A stretch of 64,000 nt of DNA from Paenibacillus radicis (ex Xue et al. 2023) (GCF_024722015.1 NZ_JANQBD010000001.1:248001-312000), one strand, 5' to 3'; positions 8,128-17,598 are shown, counted from the first letter of the stretch. Notes: generated from the sequence alone by a model not told the origin. Translations and numbers: made by a program.

Positions 8128-9822
8128 CTATTCAATATCCAAATCTGTCACGGCCCCGATCGAAGCAGAAGATACGAGCCGGGCATATTTGGCCAATACG
8201 CCAGACGAGAACTTAGGTGAAGGCTTTTTCCAACTCTTCTTTCTTAGCTCCAATTCCTCGGAAGATACCTGAAAATTCATTTCTTGCGTTTCACTATCAA
8301 TTGTAATGAGATCCCCTTCTTGCAGCAAGGCAATCGGTCCACCCACTTGTGCCTCAGGTGCAACATGTCCGACTACAAAGCCATGCGAGCCTCCCGAAAA
8401 CCTGCCGTCGGTAATAAGCGCAACCTCTCCGCCGAGTCCTTTTCCTACAATCATTGCGGTCACAGAAAGCATCTCCGGCATGCCTGGGCCTCCTTTGGGA
8501 CCTGCATATCGAATGACTAGCACATCGCCTTTACGAATTTCATCTGCCATAATAGCTTGTGTGGCTTCTTCTTCACTGTTATAGACACGAGCGGGACCAA
8601 CAAAACGTAGCTTCTTTAAGCCCGACATTTTGGCTACTGCACCTTCCGGCGCAAGATTTCCTTTCAGTACAACCAAGGGTCCGCTTGGCTTTAACGGATT
8701 GTCAAATGGGCGGATGATCACTTGGTTTTCTTTTAAAGGCTCCAACCCTGCCAGATTCTCAGCCAAGGTTTTACCTGTAACCGTCATGCAATCCCCATGC
8801 AGCAGTCCTTGCTCCAGCAACAGCTTCATAACTCCTGGCACGCCACCGATATCGTTAAGATCCTGCATAACATATTTTCCGCTTGGCTTTAAGTCGGCCA
8901 GATGAGGCACCTTTCTGCGTATCCGTTCAAAATCATCCAATGTTAAATCCACTTGAACCGAATGTGCGATAGCGAGCAGATGAAGAAAAGCATTGGTTGA
9001 GCCGCCGAGTGCCATAACTACCGTTATTGCATTCTCAAATGCTTTTTTGGTCATAATATCTCGTGGAAATATCTTTTTTTCTAAAAGCTTCAGCACACTC
9101 TTGCCTGCTGCCGCGCACTCTTCTGATTTGCTGCGTGCAATAGCGGAGGTAGAAGAAGATCCAGGCAAACTCATCCCCATAGCTTCCGCGGCTGAGGCCA
9201 TAGTGTTGGCCGTATACATGCCTCCGCACGCACCCGCTCCAGGACATACATGGCATTCGACCTGATGCAATTGTTCAACGGTGATTTTTCCCTCATGGTA
9301 CTGGCCCACCGCTTCAAACGCAGAGACAATATCAACATCTTTCCCATCCAGCTTCCCTGGTTGAATGGTTCCCCCGTACACATATACCGCCGGCAGATTC
9401 ATTCTGCCAATGGCCATCAAACATGCAGGAGTATTTTTGTCGCATCCCCCAATGGCAACCAATCCATCAAAACGTTCCGCATTCACTACAATTTCAATAG
9501 AATCGGCAATAATCTCCCGGCTAGGTAAGGAAAAAAGCATACCTTCATGCCCCATCGAAATCCCGTCGGATACGGTAATCGTATTGAAAATCAATGGAGC
9601 TCCGCCCTGTTCCTTGATTCCCTTCTTGGCTTCTACGGCAAGCTGATCAATATGAATGTTACAGGGAGTGACTTCACTCCAAGTGCTTGCTACTCCGATC
9701 ATCGGCTTTTTAAAATCCTCATCCTGAAATCCTACTGCGCGCAGCATAGCTCGGTTCGGAACCCGATTCACACCCTCGCTAATTACTTTACTGCGTATCC
9801 GCAAATCTTCTTTGCCCGACAT
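8128..9822 (-). CDS. ilvD: Dihydroxy-acid dehydratase
   Basis: Dehydrates 2,3-dihydroxy-isovalerate and its C6 homologue in valine and isoleucine synthesis. The 564-residue protein has the IlvD/EDD family signatures: [13 protein letters not shown] and [18 protein letters not shown] with iron-sulfur cluster cysteines, LPGSSSTSA, and [16 protein letters not shown] near the C-terminus. The N-terminal [17 protein letters not shown] and [14 protein letters not shown] resemble the cyanobacterial-type IlvD more than the classical Bacillus form. A GntR regulator lies 27 bp upstream. Because some IlvD relatives act on sugar acids, an aldonate substrate is an alternative, though length and motifs fit IlvD. 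Confidence 0.9.
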   Translation of the reverse strand: MSGKEDLRIRSKVISEGVNRVPNRAMLRAVGFQDEDFKKPMIGVASTWSEVTPCNIHIDQLAVEAKKGIKEQGGAPLIFNTITVSDGISMGHEGMLFSLPSREIIADSIEIVVNAERFDGLVAIGGCDKNTPACLMAIGRMNLPAVYVYGGTIQPGKLDGKDVDIVSAFEAVGQYHEGKITVEQLHQVECHVCPGAGACGGMYTANTMASAAEAMGMSLPGSSSTSAIARSKSEECAAAGKSVLKLLEKKIFPRDIMTKKAFENAITVVMALGGSTNAFLHLLAIAHSVQVDLTLDDFERIRRKVPHLADLKPSGKYVMQDLNDIGGVPGVMKLLLEQGLLHGDCMTVTGKTLAENLAGLEPLKENQVIIRPFDNPLKPSGPLVVLKGNLAPEGAVAKMSGLKKLRFVGPARVYNSEEEATQAIMADEIRKGDVLVIRYAGPKGGPGMPEMLSVTAMIVGKGLGGEVALITDGRFSGGSHGFVVGHVAPEAQVGGPIALLQEGDLITIDSETQEMNFQVSSEELELRKKSWKKPSPKFSSGVLAKYARLVSSASIGAVTDLDIE

Positions 9823-9849
9823 ATGACCATTCCTTCCTTATATGGATTA

Positions 9850-10515
9850 TTAGATCAGCGCATGCAGCTCGCGCATAGGTCTTAATAGATTTTGCTTCAT
9901 CATAGCTGCCGCTCTCTCTTGGTCACGGTTCTCCAAAGCGCTAATTATAGCTGCATGCTCCAAAACGGACTCATGAGTTGATGTGAAGCGTTGTTTCAGA
10001 AACACATATTTGAAACGGCGTATATGAATTTGCAGCGATGAACTAAATGACGAAATATACGAATTATCGGATACATCAACAATGACATTATGAAATTGCT
10101 CGTCCAATTCCATCGCTTGATAAGGCTGCCCGTTCTCGATTGCTTCAGTGAACTGAGCGTTAAGCCCTTTTAACTGCTCAATATGCTCAGGCAAGATGAG
10201 CGATGCCGCTAATTCAGCAGCGAGAGAATGCAAGGCAGCAAGAGTCGGGTACATTTTCAAAATATCATCTTTTTCAATGTTCTTTACCCTTGTATCTTTT
10301 CCCGGATGCATTTCTACAAGTCCTTGAACCTCCAGTAATTGCAAGGCTTCCCTAATCGGGGTTCTGCTGACACCCAATACTTCTGCTAAATCGGCATCAA
10401 TTAACTTTTCTGCTGGTTGTAGAGTTCCATCTATAATCCATCTTTGTATTTGCGACAACGCGCGTTCTTTGGCTGACATTCTAATCGGTGTTGAATAATT
10501 GGTAGGTATCGGCAT
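9850..10515 (-). CDS. GntR/FadR-family transcriptional regulator
   Basis: A 221-residue regulator. The N-terminal winged helix-turn-helix contains LAEVLGVSRTPIREALQLLEVQGLVE, and the C-terminal FCD domain has the acidic and histidine residues typical of metal and ligand binding (LDEQFHNVIVDVSD, LEHAAIISALENRD). The start is the ATG 7 bp behind AAAGGAG; longer alternatives have no site. An imperfect palindrome at 10531-10548 upstream suits autoregulation. It is first in a probable operon with ilvD and glpP, so it may respond to a hydroxy acid (inference). Confidence 0.92.
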   Translation of the reverse strand: MPIPTNYSTPIRMSAKERALSQIQRWIIDGTLQPAEKLIDADLAEVLGVSRTPIREALQLLEVQGLVEMHPGKDTRVKNIEKDDILKMYPTLAALHSLAAELAASLILPEHIEQLKGLNAQFTEAIENGQPYQAMELDEQFHNVIVDVSDNSYISSFSSSLQIHIRRFKYVFLKQRFTSTHESVLEHAAIISALENRDQERAAAMMKQNLLRPMRELHALI

Positions 10516-10530
10516 AAGCATCTCCTTTAA

Positions 10531-10548
10531 TATGCAATATATCGCATA
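10531..10548. promoter_or_regulatory. Probable GntR operator
   Basis: TATGCAATATATCGCATA is an 18-bp palindrome with one mismatched pair, about 16 bp upstream of the GntR start codon. An autoregulatory operator is the simplest reading. Confidence 0.5.
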
Positions 10549-10782
10549 CATATATCAAATGCAACTATTAATTTTACACTCCAATTATTTGCGTAAACCT
10601 CCAATGTTTATCAAGAATGACAAATAGAGCTGCCTCAGCAGCTCCTGCTATTATTACCAATAAGATCTCTGCTAACAAACTATTTCCAATATTTCTCGGT
10701 ACCCAACAGGAAATGGTTTCGTTATCATAAGAATGTATTTATATGAAAATAGTAAATTACATCTATAGAGGAGCTGATAGAT

Positions 10783-11691
10783 TTGAAGAAAGCTATTACA
10801 ACTGGAATTGCCGTAATGACAGCAGGTGTGCTGCTATTTGGAGGATCTGCCCAAGCAGCAGTGTATACGGTAAAGTCCGGAGACAGCCTATGGAAAATTT
10901 CACAAACGTACAATACGACTACAAATAAATTATCTCAGGTAAATCAGCTTACATCGAGTGAGATTTATCCTGGTCAAACACTTCAAGTTCCGGGACTTGC
11001 TACATATTCCGTTAAGGATGGAGAATCGATGTGGAATATTAGCGTTAAGCAAGGCGTAAGCCTGGAGGCATTAATTGCTGCGAATCCCCAAGTCAGCAAT
11101 CCTAATAATATTTGGAGCGGTTTAAAGCTGAATATTCCCGATAAGTTTGGAACAACTGCACTCGCAACACCTGCTGCACCTGCTGCACCTTCCGTACCTT
11201 CAACTTCAAACCTGGCTAAGCCTGCTTTATTCGCAGACGGAAAATTTCCATTAGCTAAAGGAACCTATACCCAGCCGCTTGAAAATAATTATGCCGACGA
11301 ACGGTACTGGTCTGCCAACGGTGATGAGATCCGCAAACATGAAGGTGTTGATATTATTGCCAAGAAAGGTACACCGGTTTACAGTGTATTAGACGGTGAA
11401 ATCGTTAACTTTGGTTGGAATGAGCTTGGAGGATGGCGTGTCACCATTCGGGTTAATGATACGACCCAGTTCTATTATGCTCATCTGAATGGTTATGCGA
11501 GTGGCATTGGAAAAGGCAGCATCGTTAAGAAAGGTCAACTCATTGGTTATGTCGGCAGCACAGGCTATGGTCCAGAAGGTACTCAGGACCTGTTCGATCC
11601 GCATCTGCACTTCGGCATCTACAGCACGACTCCATCCTGGCACTCTGTGGACCCATTCTCTTATCTGAAGTGGTGGGAGCAGAACCAATAA
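10783..11691 (+). CDS. LysM and M23 peptidase domain cell-wall endopeptidase
   Basis: An exported peptidoglycan hydrolase of 302 residues. A signal peptide (1-25, ending near AQAA) is followed by two LysM modules (about 26-70 and 74-119, each with YxVKxGxSxWxIS) that bind the glycan strand. An Ala/Pro/Ser linker comes next, then an M23 domain (about 185-295) with HEGVDI and DPHLHFG, which hold the zinc-binding His/Asp and HxH residues. The start is TTG behind GAGGAG. It stands alone and ends in a terminator. Confidence 0.93.
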   Translation: MKKAITTGIAVMTAGVLLFGGSAQAAVYTVKSGDSLWKISQTYNTTTNKLSQVNQLTSSEIYPGQTLQVPGLATYSVKDGESMWNISVKQGVSLEALIAANPQVSNPNNIWSGLKLNIPDKFGTTALATPAAPAAPSVPSTSNLAKPALFADGKFPLAKGTYTQPLENNYADERYWSANGDEIRKHEGVDIIAKKGTPVYSVLDGEIVNFGWNELGGWRVTIRVNDTTQFYYAHLNGYASGIGKGSIVKKGQLIGYVGSTGYGPEGTQDLFDPHLHFGIYSTTPSWHSVDPFSYLKWWEQNQ

Positions 11692-11726
11692 TCTTTAGTC
11701 ACCCTGCCGAATACTCTGCAATACTA

Positions 11727-11756
11727 GGCGCCTGCTCTGCGGGCGTCCTTTTATTT
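11727..11756 (+). terminator. Terminator after the LysM-M23 gene
   Basis: An imperfect stem built from GGCGCC-TGC and GC-GGCG-CC around TCT is followed by CTTTTATTT. It lies between two convergent genes. Confidence 0.65.
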
Positions 11757-11758
11757 AA

Positions 11759-12898
11759 TTACGAAACTACTTGAACTCCGGACTCCGTCACCTTCCTTTT
11801 TTTAGGAAAGGTAAGCAAGAATGCTGTCTCCGAATCATCGCTTGTAAATGAAATTTCTCCATTATTCTTCGCCATGATTTGCTTGCATATGGCAAGCCCA
11901 AGCCCTGTGCCATGCTCTTTATTGGTTACAAAAGGAGTGAAGAGCCTTTGGGCCATCTCCGCGGGTATAGAAGGCCCGTTATTACTTACACGTATATAAA
12001 TGTAACCGCTATCTTCAGAGCAGGAGATACACATCTTTTTATTCGATTTAAGTGCAGATAAAGCATCGATTCCGTTGTTTAAAAGATTGGACAATACTTG
12101 CTGGATAGCTGATTTTTGAACCCTAAGCTTCACTTGCTCCGGTACAGCTAGCAGCAGGTCTACATTTTCATCAATGAGTCGCGGACTAAGCAGTGATATG
12201 TTAGTATCGAGTATTTGTCTCGCAGAAACATATACAAGTCCTTCCTCTATCATCGGGCGCTTGGAGAAGCTCAGAAAGCCTGTTACCTGCTTCAGAATGT
12301 TATCACACTCATGCTCTATAATATCGAGGTAGCTGTCTACTTTTTCAAAAGTCTGTTGATGTATGCCTAAACGAACTAATTTCAAAAATCCTATTATCGA
12401 TGTGAGCGGATTGCGGATTTCATGCGCCATGCTGGAAGCCATTTTGCCAATCAGATTGATTCTATCCTCATGCAAACGATCAAACTCACAATCCTTCTCC
12501 TTCATCCACAAAACCGTTTTTTCCCAACAGGCATGGCACATCATTATTTCAAAATGATCGATTCTGGCACTAATCTGCTTGAAAAGTCCTAAAGACAATA
12601 TGTCTCCGCCTACTTCCAGCAATGAATTCCGCCATAAATGCGAAAAGCTAATAATCCACTTCACTGTTCCCTCATCCTTTTCAACAGTCCTGGCCCAATC
12701 CACAGCTTTGAGCACAACCGGATGATTGTCAAAAGGAATATGCAGCTCCGTAATATACCGAAAGTATGCCTGCCCTCTATTAAATAATTCCTCTTTATTC
12801 GCGTCCCCTGGGGATTCATTACTTAAAGCATTGATCCAATGTGTAATAAACTGATGCTCCATTTGGCGAACTTTGACTAACAACGATTCGTTATCCAT
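11759..12898 (-). CDS. Cytosolic sensor histidine kinase (sporulation KinB-like core)
   Basis: A 379-residue kinase without membrane segments. Residues 1-140 are a helical sensor region ending in CHACWEK (C121, H122, C124), which could bind a ligand or metal. The phosphotransfer segment SSMAHEIRNPLTSIIGFLKL has histidine 159. The ATPase domain shows LSNLLNNGIDAL, VSNNGPSI, LFTPFVTNK and GTGLGLAICKQI. The short HisKA followed by TxKEHGTGLGL resembles phosphorelay kinases of spore formers (KinA/KinB group). No response regulator is adjacent, which also fits a phosphorelay orphan kinase. Confidence 0.88.
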   Translation of the reverse strand: MDNESLLVKVRQMEHQFITHWINALSNESPGDANKEELFNRGQAYFRYITELHIPFDNHPVVLKAVDWARTVEKDEGTVKWIISFSHLWRNSLLEVGGDILSLGLFKQISARIDHFEIMMCHACWEKTVLWMKEKDCEFDRLHEDRINLIGKMASSMAHEIRNPLTSIIGFLKLVRLGIHQQTFEKVDSYLDIIEHECDNILKQVTGFLSFSKRPMIEEGLVYVSARQILDTNISLLSPRLIDENVDLLLAVPEQVKLRVQKSAIQQVLSNLLNNGIDALSALKSNKKMCISCSEDSGYIYIRVSNNGPSIPAEMAQRLFTPFVTNKEHGTGLGLAICKQIMAKNNGEISFTSDDSETAFLLTFPKKRKVTESGVQVVS

Positions 12899-13085
12899 GG
12901 TGAGATACCTCTCTGTAATCTTTGTTCTTCATTGGTTACACAGTGCACATTTATCACAAAATTAACTCCATGCCTTCTATCTAAATTGCTATTTATGATT
13001 TCACAAATGACACTGCAATAATAAGATTAATTTAAAAGCTGCTTCTTTCCAAGTAGTTATTTAAATCATTGTTGGGGGTATTCGG

Positions 13086-14069
13086 CTAAAGGGTCCCCTC
13101 TATATAAGAAACGGTTTCCGGATTAAGGTCAATATTGGCAGCGCCTAGACTGTCTATTAAATGCTCTTTATTTTTACAGCCAACTACGGGAAATACAGGA
13201 AACGACTGCTTCAAAAGACAAGCTAAAGCAATTTGATTCGAAGTTGCCCCATGCTCCCTAGCAGCTTGCTCTACTCGCTCCAGACGCGCAAAATTCGTCT
13301 CGTTTCCATACTTGCGGAATTTGCCAGCCAAAGCAGGATCTGCCTCCATCCCTTTTCGGTATTTGCCACTAAAAAAACCATTCGCTTGCGAGCTGTATGG
13401 GATAAGCGGCATGCCCGTACTTTTATGCCAGGCAAGCAGCTCATGATCCGTAATAACTGCAGTAGGATCATTAACAGCCTCCCTGTTAACTTCAGCTAAA
13501 CTCCAAAGATTGCTTACAGCCACAAACCCGTTATAGCCCTTCTCTTCTGCATACCTGCGGGCCTCCTCCATCCGGGACAATGTCCAATTGGAGCAAGCAT
13601 AATAGCGTATATTCCCTTTGCGGACATGAGATTCCAATGCTTCAATCATCGATTCGACAGGCAATGCCGGATCATCCCGGTGCAAGTAATACAGATCTAT
13701 ATAGTCAGTTTGGAGCCGCTGTAAACTTCCTTCGAGATCGATGCGGATGTCCTCAGCCGATAATCTGGAAACGGACATTTGATCCAGAAGCGGATGCCCT
13801 CCCTTCGTAGCTACGATCATCTCACTTCTATTCCCATGCTCCTTCATCCAGCTGCCAAGATATCGCTCGCTGCTGTTTGGCTCAATCGGCAGCCAGTTGG
13901 CATATACCTCTGCCGTATCAAGAAAGTTACCGCCATTAGCCGTATAAGCTTCCAAAATATCTTTGGAATCCTCATTACTGATTGTACTTCCTATATTAGA
14001 TGTCCCTAAACAAATAACAGCTGCATCAAGAGTAGTTTTCGATATACGTTTACGTTCCAAGCTTATCAT
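13086..14069 (-). CDS. Aldo/keto reductase
   Basis: An NADPH-dependent oxidoreductase of 327 residues with a TIM-barrel fold. Catalytic tetrad segments are visible: FLDTAEVY (Asp and Tyr), VATKGG (Lys) and YIDLYYLHRDD (His). The C-terminal NQIALACLLKQSFPVFPVVGCKN matches the cofactor-binding end of the family. The ATG has a GGGAG directly against it; a TTG nine bases further in (14060) has the better spacing and may be the true start. The gene is monocistronic and the substrate is not predictable. Confidence 0.9.
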   Translation of the reverse strand: MISLERKRISKTTLDAAVICLGTSNIGSTISNEDSKDILEAYTANGGNFLDTAEVYANWLPIEPNSSERYLGSWMKEHGNRSEMIVATKGGHPLLDQMSVSRLSAEDIRIDLEGSLQRLQTDYIDLYYLHRDDPALPVESMIEALESHVRKGNIRYYACSNWTLSRMEEARRYAEEKGYNGFVAVSNLWSLAEVNREAVNDPTAVITDHELLAWHKSTGMPLIPYSSQANGFFSGKYRKGMEADPALAGKFRKYGNETNFARLERVEQAAREHGATSNQIALACLLKQSFPVFPVVGCKNKEHLIDSLGAANIDLNPETVSYIEGTL

Positions 14070-14153
14070 CTCCCTAACCGTTATACCCTATAATTTACCA
14101 CTAACCCTTGCATCTTCCCATTGGAATAACTGACAAAAATCTGTGTTACGCAT

Positions 14154-14181
14154 TTACAGTTTCGTGCCACAGTGATATGAT
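14154..14181 (+). promoter_or_regulatory. Predicted promoter of the cbi operon
   Basis: TTACAG, a 16-bp spacer and TATGAT lie about 40 bp upstream of cbiM. The 150-bp intergenic region is too short for a full cobalamin riboswitch, and none is recognised. Confidence 0.4.
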
Positions 14182-14219
14182 AATACTGTTTTTTATATGA
14201 AAAATTGGGGGAATGAAAC

Positions 14220-14858
14220 ATGCATATTCCTGATGGTATATTGGATCCCAAAGTGTGGGCGTCCTCTGCAGTTGTTACGGTGGCTGTGCTGGCCAAAAGC
14301 GTGCAGTATTCCAGAAGCAAGCTGCAATATCGCGCCGTACCTGTGATGGGCGTTATGTCCGCTTTTATTTTTGCATCGCAGATGATTAATTTCCCTTTGC
14401 TCGGAGCAGCAACCTCGGGTCATCTTATCGGAGGAGCTTTAGCCGCTTTATTGTTTGGCTTCTGGCCGGCTACACTCATAATGACAACCGTAGTCGCCAT
14501 TCAGGCAATCGTCTTTCAGGACGGAGGAATTACCGCTCTGGGCACTAATTTGTTGAACATGGCTATTCTGGCTCCCGGTGCCGCTGCGCTTGTATACCGC
14601 CTTCTGCGATCCGTTTCCTTTATTCCGCGGTCGGTAAAAATATTTATAACCAGCTGGCTCAGCGTCCAGTCCGTTACATTGGTAGTTGCAGTTGAACTGG
14701 CCTTATCCGGAGTCGTACCTTTTGGAACAGGGGTAAAAGCATTGTTATTCTGGCACACCTTCATCGGGATCGGAGAAGGCATCATTACAGCAATCGTTCT
14801 TCCGTTCGCGCTTCGATCATCGTTTCAACTTAGACAAGAGGAGTCGTTGACTCAATGA
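14220..14858 (+). CDS. cbiM: Cobalt/nickel ECF transporter substrate component CbiM
   Basis: An integral membrane metal-binding component of the energy-coupling factor transporter. The 212-residue protein starts MHIPDGILDPKVW; the N-terminal Met-His and His3 coordinate the metal in CbiM/NikM proteins. Six or so membrane helices follow, with HLIGGALAALLFG and NLLNMAILAPGAAALVY typical of the family. The start has GGGGG upstream. It overlaps the next gene by 4 bp (ATGA), and the order M-N-Q-O is the standard operon. Confidence 0.96.
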   Translation: MHIPDGILDPKVWASSAVVTVAVLAKSVQYSRSKLQYRAVPVMGVMSAFIFASQMINFPLLGAATSGHLIGGALAALLFGFWPATLIMTTVVAIQAIVFQDGGITALGTNLLNMAILAPGAAALVYRLLRSVSFIPRSVKIFITSWLSVQSVTLVVAVELALSGVVPFGTGVKALLFWHTFIGIGEGIITAIVLPFALRSSFQLRQEESLTQ

Positions 14859-15136
14859 AAAAAAATATTATAAGCTGGTTCATTGTATCGTTGGTTATCG
14901 GAGGATTCATTTCATTATTTGCTTCCTCAAGCCCGGATGGATTTGAAAAAGCAGGTGAAGAAACAGGCTACATAGAGCATGCCGCCGCTAGCATTCTACC
15001 ATCTCCTTTGCCAGATTATGCGATTCCAGGGATGGATTCCTGGTTCTCCTCAAGCTTGGCAGGATTATTGGGAGTTGCGCTTACCTTCGGATTCTTCCTT
15101 CTGATTGGCAAACTGCTCACAGGGCGCAACCGATGA
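14855..15136 (+). CDS. PDGLE-domain protein, CbiN-like component
   Basis: A 93-residue protein with two membrane helices (about 5-24 and 68-87) around an extracytoplasmic loop containing SSPDGFEKAGEETGY, the PDGLE-type motif. It takes the place of CbiN in the cobalt transporter and helps load metal onto CbiM. Both ends overlap neighbours through ATGA junctions, so translation is coupled. Confidence 0.92.
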   Translation: MKKNIISWFIVSLVIGGFISLFASSSPDGFEKAGEETGYIEHAAASILPSPLPDYAIPGMDSWFSSSLAGLLGVALTFGFFLLIGKLLTGRNR

Positions 15137-15861
15137 GCTTTCTTATTCAATACCCGCCTTATAAAATTATAATAGTACTTATGTTAATTATTATGGGCGT
15201 CTCCATCAAGCATTTGGATACGCTTATTTTTCTGCTTGCATACGGACAGCTATTGCTCGCATTGTGCCGAGTTCCTTTCTCCTATTTATGGCGCAGGCTG
15301 CGGTTTGCACTTCCTTTTATCGTGTTCTCACTGCTGTTCTTCTCCTTGTATGAGGATCGCTTCATAGTTCACGTGGGCTTTCTTGACGTTTCCATGTATG
15401 GAGTGGAAAAGGCATCCATTTATGCCACGAGACTGCTCTTCACCTTACAGCTGCTGACATTGTTGTTTTACCGTATGACAATTCCAGAATTTTTCCAGGC
15501 TTTGGTTCGGCTGCGGGTACCGGGAATCTTTATTGAGCTCATACTGTTTACACTGCGCTTTACGGATGTAATCCGTGAGGAGGCAGTCCGGATGTTTCAA
15601 GCTTTGCGGAGCCGAGGGATGAAGCAGCGCAGCTTCTTTTCATGGTCGAGCTATGCTGTGCTCTCGCAGCTGCTCGGCAATCTACTGCTTCGTTCGCTTG
15701 CGCGGTCTGAGCGAATATATATGGGGATGATGTCTCGGGGCTATAGAGGCATCCCTCCCCAGCTGGAGCTTGCCCCGGCAGCAGCAGCAGATTGGGCGCT
15801 TATGCCGGTGTGGTTGATTCCGGTATTGATTGTTTTTGTGTACGATATTATGGGGCGGTGA
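15133..15861 (+). CDS. cbiQ: ECF transporter transmembrane component CbiQ
   Basis: A 242-residue T component that couples the ATPase to CbiM. Several membrane helices are followed by the cytoplasmic Ala-Arg-Gly signatures: FQALRSRGMKQR (about 155-167) and MMSRGYRG (about 198-205), the coupling helices that contact CbiO. It overlaps the upstream gene by 4 bp. Confidence 0.95.
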   Translation: MSFLIQYPPYKIIIVLMLIIMGVSIKHLDTLIFLLAYGQLLLALCRVPFSYLWRRLRFALPFIVFSLLFFSLYEDRFIVHVGFLDVSMYGVEKASIYATRLLFTLQLLTLLFYRMTIPEFFQALVRLRVPGIFIELILFTLRFTDVIREEAVRMFQALRSRGMKQRSFFSWSSYAVLSQLLGNLLLRSLARSERIYMGMMSRGYRGIPPQLELAPAAAADWALMPVWLIPVLIVFVYDIMGR

Positions 15862-15866
15862 TTAGG

Positions 15867-16796
15867 GTGGATAAGGTAGATGTGAGTGATACTATGGATA
15901 CTAGAGATATCGAAGATACAATGGATAAGGCAGATTCGAGGAGCAAGCCGGTTGAAACCGTCTTTGAATTTAACAAGGTTAGCTATCGCTACAAGCAGGA
16001 TAGAGCGGCAGCTCTTAATGAAATTAGCTTCGCTATACCGCTAGGCAAAAAAACAGCCATTGTCGGACCAAACGGTGCCGGTAAATCAACGCTGATTTTC
16101 CATATGAATGGTTTGTTCAGCTCAGAATCCGGTGAAATCCTATTTAAAGGAGAACGCTTGAATAAGAAAATACAAGCTGAGCTTGTACGGCGGGTTGGAG
16201 TTGTATTCCAGGATCCGGATGATCAGATCATCTCAATGACTGTGAAGGATGATGTAGCGTTTGGACCGACACAGCTGGGGCTTTCCGCAGGGGAAGCCAA
16301 GCAGCGTGCCGTGGAAAGTATGGAGCTGGTAGGGGTAGCTCATCTTGCTGACCTTAATCCAAGCGAGCTGAGCTTCGGACAGAAGAAGCAGGTAGCTGTG
16401 GCCGGCGTTATAGCCATGGATACGGATGTGGTTATTTTGGATGAGCCTATGGCTTTTCTTGATCCATCCGGGCAAAAGCATATCCAGAAAATTATGGAAC
16501 TGCTTATAACGAATGGAAAAACCGTCATTATCGCAACTCACAACATGCAGCTTGTTGCCGAATGGGCCGATCATGTAATCGTCGTGAAGGACGGGGCTTG
16601 CTTGGGGAATATGAGCCCGAGAGAGCTGTTCTGCGAGCATCCGCAGCTGCTGGAGGAGGCTAACCTTGACCTTCCTCCAGTGGCTCAGCTGTTCCAAGGT
16701 TTATGGGATGATCGCGCCTCTATGCCGATTCAAATAGAGGAGGCGCGACGTTGGATTCAAGCTCAGCTTGGCGTGAAGCAGGAAAGTAAAGATTGA
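15867..16796 (+). CDS. cbiO: ECF transporter ATPase CbiO
   Basis: The ATP-hydrolysing subunit of the cobalt/nickel transporter, about 309 residues. Walker A GPNGAGKST, Q-loop VFQDPDDQI, signature LSFGQKKQVAVAG, Walker B VVILDEPMAFLDP and switch histidine IIATHNM are all present. A weak GTG start is chosen just after the cbiQ stop codon behind GGGGCGGT; GTG at 15882 and ATG at 15894 are alternatives. The first 30 residues are rich in Asp and have the repeated sense VDVSDTMDTRDIEDTMDKAD, unusual for CbiO. Confidence 0.93.
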   Translation: MDKVDVSDTMDTRDIEDTMDKADSRSKPVETVFEFNKVSYRYKQDRAAALNEISFAIPLGKKTAIVGPNGAGKSTLIFHMNGLFSSESGEILFKGERLNKKIQAELVRRVGVVFQDPDDQIISMTVKDDVAFGPTQLGLSAGEAKQRAVESMELVGVAHLADLNPSELSFGQKKQVAVAGVIAMDTDVVILDEPMAFLDPSGQKHIQKIMELLITNGKTVIIATHNMQLVAEWADHVIVVKDGACLGNMSPRELFCEHPQLLEEANLDLPPVAQLFQGLWDDRASMPIQIEEARRWIQAQLGVKQESKD

Positions 16797-16848
16797 AGGA
16801 TTCGTCCTTGAGAACTGCGCAGCCGATTATGACCTACATTCTAGAAAG

Positions 16849-17187
16849 TTAACTGGAAACATCGTGCTGAACTGTTAGAAGGAAAATCATGTACTTCTCA
16901 CTGAAGTCTATGATTTTCGTTTAGCTGCAGTATTCGACCGAACGGCATGCAACGCCGCGATTCACGCCCAGGATTCACGTGCGTTGGAAATAAAACCAAT
17001 AGATGGAAATCCTCCTGTTAATTCTCCATGGATATCGTTAAAAATCAATTTAACTGGAAAACCTCATGTAAATTGGTGGCTATTGGACAGAATTGATCGA
17101 TATAGGTGAAATTAGCAGGAGGATTTCCAGTTATATGGATATAAAACAATCAAACAGGCCTAATAGCTGGATAAATTCCTGCTAAAT
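16849..17187. repeat. Dispersed repeat family B, cluster 2
   Basis: Five related motifs at 16849-16873, 17001-17023, 17049-17074, 17110-17134 and 17162-17187. Forward motifs read like AACTGGAAAACCTCATGTAA, and the one at 17110 reads in reverse (AGCAGGAGGATTTCCAGTTA). The 17049 and 17110 motifs can pair into a long hairpin. Confidence 0.65.
16933..16995 (+). repeat. Dispersed repeat family C, copy 2
   Basis: Runs from TTCGACCGAACGGC to GCGTTGGAAATAAAA, and aligns with the copy at 18576-18639 over its whole length with a few small indels. Confidence 0.6.
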
Positions 17188-17316
17188 CAATTGTCGACCG
17201 CAATCTGCCCTACCTAGAGAATTGCCCATGAAACCCGTGGTGCCACATCTCAATCTCCATCCCCCTCTTCCCTCTCCCCAATCCCCTCTTTCCTCTTTCC
17301 TCTTTCCTCTCCCCTT

Positions 17317-17505
17317 ATCCCTCATCCCTCATCCCTCATCCCTCATCCCTCATCCCTCATCCCTCATCCCTCATCCCTCATCCCTCATCCCTCATCCCTC
17401 ATCCCTCGTCCCTCATCCCTCATCCCTCGTCCCTCATCCCTCGTCCCTCATCCCTCATCCCTCATCCCTCATCCCTCATCCCTCATCCCTCATCCCTCAT
17501 CCCTC
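17317..17505 (+). repeat. Heptanucleotide tandem array, 27 units
   Basis: Unbroken 27 units of ATCCCTC, of which three interior units read GTCCCTC. It is preceded by an irregular CT-rich tract (17265-17316). The minus strand reads GAGGGAT. Because 7 is not a multiple of 3, a change of one unit would shift any frame across it. Confidence 0.97.
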
Positions 17506-17598
17506 TTCTCTTATCAAGCACAAACGTAAACTGTACATCCAGGACGCCGCATGGCGTTTTTTTATTAACTAAAGTGTTTTCTTAAAAATGGATATACG

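Larger units (their letters stand above)
16797..17598. other. Repeat-rich intergenic region after cbiO
   Basis: No gene is supported. It contains family C (16933-16995), a family B cluster (16849-17187), a pyrimidine-rich lead-in (17265-17316) and the heptamer array (17317-17505). A proline/serine-rich open frame through the heptamers is an artefact of the repeat. Confidence 0.7.

Noticed and set aside
14070..14219. Possible cobalamin riboswitch before cbiM
   Set aside because: The gap is only 150 bp and lacks the conserved B12 box and the long paired arms. The gap also has to hold the promoter and ribosome binding site.
17222..17572. Open frame of 116 codons rich in His-Pro-Ser-Ser-Leu
   Set aside because: It is produced by the heptamer array, which keeps all three frames open in the same way. 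It has no ribosome binding site or recognisable flanks.
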